Source: a virus. Taken from it: a stretch of DNA of 24,223 nucleotides. The notes under the pieces were generated by a model. The model made no database searches and was not told the DNA's origin. It was given only the letters and a program-made list of their open reading frames with translations. A program made the translations under genes and the position numbers. Location of the stretch: the IMG/VR virus record IMGVR_UViG_3300037149_000284, positions 1 to 24,223 of that record. One strand, 5' to 3'. Below are positions 14,501-19,811 of this stretch, one piece after another. How positions within the stretch are numbered: the first letter of the stretch is position 1; every line of letters begins with the position of its first letter.

Positions 14501-15312
14501 ACAATGCCATCACCACGGCGGCCCCGGCCGGGAAACGCTGCACGCAATGTCTGTGCTGTGAGGCTGTGATCGTTTTTGAGGGCGAGGCGCTCTGCGCGGC
14601 CTGCGACGACGGCACGCATCCACCACTGCCCGAGTCCCGGCCCGCTCCGTTGCCCGATCCCCCTGAACAAGAATGCGCCACGCCGGCGCCCAAACCTGAA
14701 CCCGAATCACGGAAGGTGTCTATGAGGAGACTTACTCCGGATGAAATCGCGGCGATCCAGGCCGCGCCGCTTTCTGAGTCGACGGCAGCCTTGTCCAGGC
14801 GGCTCGGCTTGAGTGACAAGGCCGTGAGCTATCAGCGCCTCGTTTTCCAGCGAAAACAGAAGAGCGGCAGCGTCAAGCAGGTTGCGGAACAACGTGTGAA
14901 CGCAGAATCTGGGCCGACCACTGATGTCAACATCCACGTTGCCCCCCACGCGGATTCTGCTTCGGCGGCCGAGTTCATCCGCGCCAACGCCCACGCAATT
15001 CGCGTAGCCATCAATGAGCAGATCGCAACGGCCGCGCCGAAGCCCGCTAAACCCGACGATGACGATTGGATTCCGGAACCAGAAACGTCTCTTCCAGGTT
15101 CCGACGATGCGGAACCCAGCACCGCGCTGCTCTGCGTTGATGAGGATGAACTAAATGACTGGTGGGATGCACTCGAGGTCGAAGCAAAAGCTGATGCCTT
15201 TGTGCAGTGGTCGCTGGGCAATGATGGCCGCAACTCGCATGTCTACATCGAGCCCAGCATTCCGGTAGCCGGCACCCTTGACACAGCCGTAGACCAGGCG
15301 GCACAGCAATGA
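14497..15312 (+). CDS. Zinc-knuckle plus HTH protein with acidic tail
   Basis: This is a 271-aa, ATGA-coupled protein. It has an N-terminal cysteine cluster (Cys15, 18, 20, 21, then Cys33 and 36: CTQCLCCE and CAAC). A Pro/Glu-rich linker follows (about 40-72). Next is a helix-turn-helix (about 80-115: LTPDEIAAIQ, then TAALSRRLGLSDKAVSYQRL). The C-terminal half is long and acidic, rich in Asp, Glu, Ala and Trp. The layout looks like a DNA-binding regulator with an acidic interaction region. I do not recognise a family. A role in early-to-middle transcription switching is possible, by position only. Confidence 0.5.
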   Translation: MNNAITTAAPAGKRCTQCLCCEAVIVFEGEALCAACDDGTHPPLPESRPAPLPDPPEQECATPAPKPEPESRKVSMRRLTPDEIAAIQAAPLSESTAALSRRLGLSDKAVSYQRLVFQRKQKSGSVKQVAEQRVNAESGPTTDVNIHVAPHADSASAAEFIRANAHAIRVAINEQIATAAPKPAKPDDDDWIPEPETSLPGSDDAEPSTALLCVDEDELNDWWDALEVEAKADAFVQWSLGNDGRNSHVYIEPSIPVAGTLDTAVDQAAQQ

Positions 15313-15542
15313 GCCGGCGCACAAAGAGATCTGGCCCGGCGTGGGTGTTCTGGCAGCAAGCGGCGACCGCGCTCGAGGAGGCGCAGGACTTGATGCAGCA
15401 GGCAGCCATCATCGTTGCGCATGACGACCAGCCAATTGCCCTCCCGCCGATGCTGGTGCGTGCCATCAAGCGCGACATCAGCCACTTCCAAGAGAAGTTC
15501 GCCATGCTCGTTCGTGAGCAAAAGCAAAAGGCGGTGCGTTGA
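15309..15542 (+). CDS. Small helical protein
   Basis: This is a 77-aa protein, ATGA-coupled to the gene before and TGATG-coupled to the next. It has a basic N-terminus, an amphipathic helix (WVFWQQAATALEEAQDLMQQ) and a C-terminal charged helix. No motif or family is recognised. Confidence 0.45.
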   Translation: MSRRTKRSGPAWVFWQQAATALEEAQDLMQQAAIIVAHDDQPIALPPMLVRAIKRDISHFQEKFAMLVREQKQKAVR

Positions 15543-15847
15543 TGGCTACCAAGGCAACGAACGCCGAACTCGACCGACTGATTAAGGATTCGAAGACTCT
15601 CACTGCTGACCTGATGACGCTCCGGCACGAAGTAACCACCAAGGTCTATTCCGCCGCGCGGTCATGGCGGGAAAACACGGCGGTGAGTCGGCTGAGATTG
15701 GCGGTTGATGAGGCTGGCGATTTGCGGGACAAACTTTGGGACATGTATGAGGAGGCGTCTGGATTCAAAGAACCCTCATCTGAATTTCCACGCCCCGCTC
15801 CACGCCCACTCACCGATAGCAAGCTGCGCCTGACGGGAGGCCGCTAA
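15542..15847 (+). CDS. Small helical protein
   Basis: This is a 101-aa protein from ATG 15542 (TGATG junction with the preceding stop). It is helical over residues about 5-75 with heptad-like Leu/Ile spacing (ELDRLIKDSKTLTADLMTL; LRLAVDEAGDLRDKLWDMY). It then has a Pro/Arg-rich tail. A coiled-coil oligomer is likely; the function is unknown. Confidence 0.48.
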   Translation: MATKATNAELDRLIKDSKTLTADLMTLRHEVTTKVYSAARSWRENTAVSRLRLAVDEAGDLRDKLWDMYEEASGFKEPSSEFPRPAPRPLTDSKLRLTGGR

Positions 15848-16116
15848 TGGCTTGCGAAATCCGCTATGACGATCAGGGCCACGTCACGATGTTCCTCTGC
15901 GGCCGCGACCGCCGGCAGCGCTGCAAGTTCTGCCATGACGGCTACGCTACGAAGCTCTGCGACTTTCCCGTCGGAAAAGGTAAGACCTGCGATGCCGGCA
16001 TGTGCACCAGGTGCGCAACCAACATTGCCCACGAAGTGGATTACTGCCCAACCCACAAGCATCAGAAACCGCCTGCGGCGCAGGGCTCTTTGTTCGAAGC
16101 GAAAGGCAACCGATGA
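15847..16116 (+). CDS. Eight-cysteine zinc-binding protein
   Basis: This is an 89-aa protein, TAATG-coupled, with GGGAGG 6 bases before the start. Eight cysteines lie in one domain: Cys18, 26, 29, 38, 48, 53, 56 and 67, plus His30 and His70. This suggests two zinc ions in a cross-brace arrangement similar in spacing to RING, PHD or B-box folds (CKFCHDG; CDFPVGKGKTC; CTRC; DYCPTH). Small proteins with this layout occur in phages, but I cannot name the family. It may act as a protein or nucleic-acid adaptor. A ubiquitin-ligase role is not implied. Confidence 0.6.
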   Translation: MACEIRYDDQGHVTMFLCGRDRRQRCKFCHDGYATKLCDFPVGKGKTCDAGMCTRCATNIAHEVDYCPTHKHQKPPAAQGSLFEAKGNR

Positions 16117-16409
16117 CTCACGAGGACCTGGTCAAGACGATAGACGCGCTGGAGGCCGAACTGCGCCAACAGGCGCAATCAGTTGATGCGTTGCTAGCGA
16201 CGACGTGCAGCCGATTGTTGAATGCGGCCGCGAAGGTCAACGAGATGCGCATCCTGCATCAGCAACAGAACGTGCTTGCGTACTGGCAGTTGGCCACGGT
16301 CGCTGCGGAGCAGCTCACCGTCGCCGGTCACGCAATCACCGAGGCACACCGGATTCTGCTGGCAAAACAGGGCCTCGCAATCGGGCAAGATGGAGGGCTG
16401 ATCAATTGA
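16113..16409 (+). CDS. Small helical protein
   Basis: This is a 98-aa protein, ATGA-coupled on entry and TTGA-coupled on exit. It is helical almost throughout (EDLVKTIDALEAELRQQAQS; VLAYWQLATVAAEQLTVAGH), consistent with a helical bundle. No family is recognised. Confidence 0.5.
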   Translation: MTHEDLVKTIDALEAELRQQAQSVDALLATTCSRLLNAAAKVNEMRILHQQQNVLAYWQLATVAAEQLTVAGHAITEAHRILLAKQGLAIGQDGGLIN

Positions 16410-16858
16410 GCACACAACCGTCATTGTTTCCAGAGTCGGCCGAGGCTGCAATCGCGCGTCTCGATTCCACGATTCTCGATCTCATCCTGGGCCACAATGG
16501 CGGCCCGCTTGGCCTGACGCTCGAAGAGCGCGAAAAGGCTGTGCTGCGCACCATCCGTTATATGCGCGGGCAGGCCAACACCATCACCATCGCCGAAATC
16601 TCGAAGCTCACCAAGCTGAACCCGCGCGAGATCAAACTGGCCGTACGTACTCTGCGGATCAACTTCCACCTGCCGATCGGCAGCTCAAAGAATGGGAGCG
16701 ATGGGGGCTACTTCCTGATGCTCACAGAGGCCGATCGCGCGGTGTGGGCCAAAGATGTTCTCGACCAGGTGCGCGCCGAGCTGGCCGTGCTGCGCGCAGG
16801 TGCCGGTCAGCAGGCCACGCTCGAGCTGCTGGGTCAACTCCACATGGAGGTGAAGTAA
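16406..16858 (+). CDS. Winged-helix DNA-binding protein
   Basis: This is a 150-aa protein from TTG 16406 (TTGA overlap, GGAGGG upstream). After a short N-terminus with GHNGGPL, residues about 45-115 form a helix-turn-helix with wing: ERAVL-type helix, then TITIAEISKLTKLNPREIKL, LRINFHLPIGS, and GGYFLMLTEAD. This is the pattern of winged-helix proteins that read DNA or act as small phage regulators. The C-terminal helix (about 120-150) is probably for dimerisation. The segment NGGPL followed by a winged helix is seen in other phage accessory proteins, but no function is established. Confidence 0.55.
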   Translation: MSTQPSLFPESAEAAIARLDSTILDLILGHNGGPLGLTLEEREKAVLRTIRYMRGQANTITIAEISKLTKLNPREIKLAVRTLRINFHLPIGSSKNGSDGGYFLMLTEADRAVWAKDVLDQVRAELAVLRAGAGQQATLELLGQLHMEVK

Positions 16859-17080
16859 ATGGCTGCTCCTGACAAGAGGTTGCCCGACACCGCGGCTTTG
16901 ATGCGCAAGGCTACACAACTACGCACTGAATCGGAGGCGCTGATGGTCATCGTGATCCGCGTGAATGACGTCGCGTTCTCAGTGGATTCCGGCGTGTCGC
17001 CGAAGGATGCCGGCGAAACCATTGAAGCCGAGTTACCCGCTCTTGTGCAGCACCTGGCTGACAGCCGGCGGAAGAGGTAA
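16859..17080 (+). CDS. Small hypothetical protein
   Basis: This is a 73-aa protein starting directly after the previous stop (TAA, ATG), with GGAGGTG 6 bases before. An N-terminal helix (LPDTAALMRKATQLRTESEA) is followed by a beta strand (MVIVIRVNDVAFSV) and a C-terminal helix. It is a compact alpha/beta protein of unknown role. Confidence 0.5.
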   Translation: MAAPDKRLPDTAALMRKATQLRTESEALMVIVIRVNDVAFSVDSGVSPKDAGETIEAELPALVQHLADSRRKR

Positions 17081-17086
17081 GGCGTA

Positions 17087-17449
17087 ATGAGCTTTTTCAA
17101 AGGGAAGACGAAGAAATGCTTCGCCGCTGGCTGCGAGGAACAGATTCCGGCCCGCATGCTGATGTGCCGCAAGCACTGGGACATGGTGCCCAACAGCATT
17201 CAGTTCGCGGTGTACAACACGCTGGCAATCTGGCAGCAGGGCGGCGATCCGCACCTTTATACCGAGACGATTAAACGCGCAGCCGCCGCCGTGGCGCAGA
17301 AAGAGGCACGGCTCAATGAAGGAAGGCTAATCCATGAGACCGAAGAAACGAATCCTGCTGATCGACTCCAACGAGAATCGAATGTCCGTCCGCCGCTACC
17401 TGTTCACGACCTGGCATTTCGCCGTCATCTCCGCGACCGGCGCCGGTGA
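17087..17449 (+). CDS. Small zinc-binding candidate, 3' end overlapping next gene
   Basis: This is a 120-aa protein with AAGG 4 bases before the ATG. It has CFAAGCEEQ, then MLMCRKHW near residues 11-29, a C-x4-C...C-x2-H zinc-knuckle pattern. A segment follows (VPNSIQFAVYNTLAIWQQGG) like that of small phage zinc proteins with a 'CxxHW...vP' layout. The last 38 residues overlap the receiver-like gene in another frame and have poor, Arg-rich composition. The functional protein probably ends around residue 83, or an ancestral stop was lost. Confidence 0.5.
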   Translation: MSFFKGKTKKCFAAGCEEQIPARMLMCRKHWDMVPNSIQFAVYNTLAIWQQGGDPHLYTETIKRAAAAVAQKEARLNEGRLIHETEETNPADRLQRESNVRPPLPVHDLAFRRHLRDRRR

Positions 17450-17762
17450 AGCACGCGAGATGTTTGCCGCATACGATCCGGATCTCGTTGTCGCCTGCTG
17501 GCCGCTGGCCGGCGCGGATCTCGGCAAGCTGCTTGACGAGCTGCACGCATGCAAACCCGGTGTCCGTTCGCTGTTGCTGGCCGAGCAGCTCACGGTTGCA
17601 CCAGGAGATGTGGTGGCCGATGCAGTGCTGCTGAAAGGCGCGTGTATGCCAGTCCAGATCCTCGATCGCGTGAAGCTGCTGAGTGCCAGCAAGCGCGGAC
17701 CAAAGAAGACGGTGCAGTCAATCGACATCATGATGGATCTTGCTCAGCGGAGGATCGCGTAG
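17334..17762 (+). CDS. Degenerate receiver-domain (CheY-like) protein
   Basis: This is a 142-aa protein whose N-terminal 115 residues follow the receiver fold. Strand 1 is KRILLIDSNENRMSVRRYL with Asp11. Then come helix 1, strand 2 (FAVISATGAGEAREMF), strand 3 (PDLVVACWPLAGADL), strand 4 (VRSLLLAEQ) and strand 5 (DAVLLKGACMPVQIL) with Lys101. The acidic pocket has one Asp instead of two, and the phosphoryl-accepting Asp of strand 3 is replaced by Ala54-Cys55. It therefore cannot be phosphorylated in the usual way. The start ATG 17334 has AAGG 7 bases before it. It may act by protein-protein contact or by mimicking a host receiver. The source could be a host response regulator. Confidence 0.6.
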   Translation: MRPKKRILLIDSNENRMSVRRYLFTTWHFAVISATGAGEAREMFAAYDPDLVVACWPLAGADLGKLLDELHACKPGVRSLLLAEQLTVAPGDVVADAVLLKGACMPVQILDRVKLLSASKRGPKKTVQSIDIMMDLAQRRIA

Positions 17763-17764
17763 TC

Positions 17765-18379
17765 ATGGCTCTCTATAACTTCCAAAAGCGGTTCGCGCCG
17801 AAGATCCTCAGCGGTGAAAAACGGCATACGATTCGCGCCGATCGCAAAGATGGGCGACTACCCAAGCCGGGCGAGTTGCTGCATCTCTACACCGGCCTGC
17901 GCCAAAAGGGAACGCAGTTTCTGATGCGTACTCGTTGCACGAAAGTACAGCGTATCGGAATCGATGACATGGAAGATGACGGGATCAAGATCGCGATAGA
18001 CGGCTATGTGCTTGTTCCTGACGAGGCTGAAGCCTTCGCGAAAGCGGATGGTTTCGAGAGCTCCACCGAAATGATGAAGTTTTGGGAAGGACGCCTGCCA
18101 TTCGAGGGCAATATCATCCACTGGCATTTTCCGCCAGAAGCACCGGCATTGCCACCGTCACTGCACCGCCTGGTGATGGAACGTCGTACATCGCAGCACA
18201 ACGCAGAGGGCCAGAAAGATGAACGATCCTATAGAAGAACCGACGTATCACCGGCAGTGCCAATATCCGGGCTGCCACGAGCCCGCAGACGGGCAGAAAA
18301 GATTTTGCAGCAGCAAACACCGGACGGCGGACTGGAAGGCGCGCAGGAAGCCGCAGAAACCCCAGGAATGTTGCCCTAA
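17765..18379 (+). CDS. ASCH-domain protein
   Basis: This 204-aa protein has an N-terminal ASCH domain of about 110 residues: FQKRFAPKILSGEKRHTIR, then KPGELLHLYTG, TRCTKVQRI, and a closing WHF (about residue 121). These are the landmarks of the ASCH/PUA-like fold (the GxKxxTIR loop and the 'GD/GE-hLyxG' strand). Family knowledge: ASCH proteins bind RNA or modified nucleosides, and some hydrolyse N4-acetylcytidine. Residues beyond about 130 overlap the next zinc-protein gene by 161 bases. They are of low complexity and Arg/Gln rich, and may be a read-through tail. A function in RNA or nucleotide modification is inference. Confidence 0.65.
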   Translation: MALYNFQKRFAPKILSGEKRHTIRADRKDGRLPKPGELLHLYTGLRQKGTQFLMRTRCTKVQRIGIDDMEDDGIKIAIDGYVLVPDEAEAFAKADGFESSTEMMKFWEGRLPFEGNIIHWHFPPEAPALPPSLHRLVMERRTSQHNAEGQKDERSYRRTDVSPAVPISGLPRARRRAEKILQQQTPDGGLEGAQEAAETPGMLP

Positions 18380-18431
18380 CTGCGGCTGCGAGCTTCACAG
18401 GAAGCCCGGCCGGCCACGCACGAAGTCGTAG
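18219..18431 (+). CDS. Small double zinc-knuckle protein
   Basis: This is a 70-aa protein in a different frame from the ASCH tail. CQYPGCHEPADGQKRFC, then HRTADWKARRK, and CCPNCGCE give two cysteine groups separated by a basic helix. The pattern 'C-x4-C...FCSxxHRxxxW..R' is the one used by small CGNR-type or HNH-like zinc knuckles. The upstream ribosome site is weak (GAGG at 9 bases). The good sequence pattern suggests that this frame, not the ASCH tail, is the functional one here. Confidence 0.55.
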   Translation: MNDPIEEPTYHRQCQYPGCHEPADGQKRFCSSKHRTADWKARRKPQKPQECCPNCGCELHRKPGRPRTKS

Positions 18432-18441
18432 GAGGAACGCG

Positions 18442-19011
18442 ATGGATCATTCGATCAGCAAGATCACACCAGGGCAGATGAAACGCCTGCAGGTGCTTTA
18501 TGGCCAGCTCGCGCGGCATACGCAGGAAGGCGCGGATCGCGCGTCGCGGATGGCTTGGGCATCGAAGCTGCTGCTGCGGCCGATCGCGAGCTTCAAGGAT
18601 CTCTCCGAACATGACGCGCGCCATCTGATCGATACCTTGCAGGGCCAGCTCGGCGTCAAGGCCGGGGTCCCCGGCGACAGGTCTTCGTCGCAGGGGTGGA
18701 AGGCTCCCGCGCGGCCGCGCCAACGGCTCGATCGCGACGCCGCGCAGAAAGCCGGTACGGAAGGGCGCCGTGGTTATCAGAGCAAAGAGACGACGCTAGC
18801 CGGCAAGGCGGACTTCGCACGGATCCAGTATGTGCGCAATCTGATCGGCTGGTCACAGGAGCAGCTCGATGGCTGGCTGCGTTCGCCGCGATCTCCATTG
18901 AGCCGCAAGGCATCGCCAACGATCAGCACGCTGGGCGATGCGAACAAAGTCTATTGGGCGCTGAAGGGCATGGCCGCCGCGCGCGGCCTATGGAAAGGAC
19001 GCACGAAGTGA
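18442..19011 (+). CDS. GemA-like (Mu gp16, DUF1018 type) early protein
   Basis: This is a 189-aa protein with an excellent ribosome site (GGAGGA, 5 bases). The N-terminal half (ITPGQMKRLQVLYGQLAR, then FKDLSEHDARHLIDTLQGQL) and the C-terminal half (ADFARIQYVRNLIGWSQEQL; then DANKVYWALKGMAA) fit the two-module pattern of GemA/DUF1018 proteins. In these, a short helical 'IxxaQ..L' module is followed by a C-terminal DNA-interaction part. Family knowledge: Mu GemA modulates host gene expression and DNA supercoiling during lytic growth. The middle (about 70-115) is basic and low complexity. Assignment is moderate. Confidence 0.5.
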   Translation: MDHSISKITPGQMKRLQVLYGQLARHTQEGADRASRMAWASKLLLRPIASFKDLSEHDARHLIDTLQGQLGVKAGVPGDRSSSQGWKAPARPRQRLDRDAAQKAGTEGRRGYQSKETTLAGKADFARIQYVRNLIGWSQEQLDGWLRSPRSPLSRKASPTISTLGDANKVYWALKGMAAARGLWKGRTK

Positions 19012-19262
19012 ACTTCAATCGAGAGCAGCAGCAGGCAATCGGGAATCTCTATCACGCGCTGGTGCAGTCCCTGGCCGCAACGCCTGGATTCGCGGAATAC
19101 ATTGCGGATCTGCGAGCTGCTGGCCTGTGCCTCACTGAAGCAAATATCGACTTGTCCATCGTGGCTCTTCAGGATGATCACGCGCCGGAACAATCCGATG
19201 CCAACTGGCTGAAGAGCATGCGCATAGCGCCTGATCTGGAGGTACCGCATGACTCTCAATGA
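19008..19262 (+). CDS. Small helical protein
   Basis: This is an 84-aa protein from GTG 19008 (GTGA overlap with the GemA-like stop; AAAGGA upstream). It has helical stretches (NREQQQAIGNLYHALVQSLA; FAEYIADLRAAGLCLTEANI) and an acidic end. The family is unknown. It overlaps the next gene by 14 bases. Confidence 0.5.
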   Translation: MNFNREQQQAIGNLYHALVQSLAATPGFAEYIADLRAAGLCLTEANIDLSIVALQDDHAPEQSDANWLKSMRIAPDLEVPHDSQ

Positions 19263-19767
19263 GGTCCAGCTGCTGCTGCCTTTCGCCGAGCGCGAATACA
19301 TCAGTGCGAAGCGCGCGGCGCGGATCCTCGGCGTGGGTTATGTAACGATCCTTGATCTCTACGCGGCCCGTCGCATCGAAATGGTCGATTACGCCAAGCA
19401 TAAGCACAAGCGTGTGAAGTACGCCTCGATCGTCGCCTTTTGCGACCGCCTGCGCGAACGCTATGGCATCGCGAACCGGCGCCCGCCGCTGCCTTCGCCG
19501 ATGTTCCGCCATCGCGACGAGGATCTTCTGCCTTTCCCGCTGAGCGACACGATCAGCGTTAAAGACACCATGGAGATCCTCGGCTTCGATTCACCGTTCC
19601 CAGTGCGCCAGATGATCGAGCAAGGACTGTTTGAGGGTTACAAGATCTCCGGCCCGAGCCCCTGGCGCATCTCGCGCAACTCGCTGGCTTCCTTCCTCGC
19701 GCATGTGCACCATGTCGCGGAGCCAGCCGAGTCTGGCGAGAAGTTACGGGCGGCGAGTGCTTTTTAA
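19249..19767 (+). CDS. Tandem helix-turn-helix protein (last early gene)
   Basis: This is a 172-aa protein with two excisionase/MerR-like helix-turn-helix domains. The first is at about residues 17-70 (YISAKRAARILGVGYVTILD, ending KYASIVAFCDRL). The second, more divergent, is at about 101-152 (TISVKDTMEILGFDSPFPVR, ending ISRNSLASFLA). The duplicated fold suggests binding to a bipartite or long site. As the last gene of the early operon it occupies the place where a middle/late activator (Mor or C in Mu) would be expected, but it shows no Mor-family signature. Its last codons form part of the 32-bp repeat at 19741-19772. Confidence 0.65.
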   Translation: MTLNEVQLLLPFAEREYISAKRAARILGVGYVTILDLYAARRIEMVDYAKHKHKRVKYASIVAFCDRLRERYGIANRRPPLPSPMFRHRDEDLLPFPLSDTISVKDTMEILGFDSPFPVRQMIEQGLFEGYKISGPSPWRISRNSLASFLAHVHHVAEPAESGEKLRAASAF

Positions 19768-19772
19768 GCGCT
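19741..19772 (+). repeat. 32-bp repeat, right copy (inverted partner at 7541-7572)
   Basis: This plus-strand copy reads TTACGGGCGGCGAG, then TGCTTTTTAAGCGCT. It overlaps the last nine codons, including the stop, of the tandem-HTH gene. It differs from the left copy in three of 32 positions. Both copies are oriented outward from the 12.2-kb segment holding the repressor, early genes and transposase. Confidence 0.85.
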
Positions 19773-19811
19773 GCTGTTTCGGGTAGTATCTCCATCTTCA
19801 CAATCGAGAGT

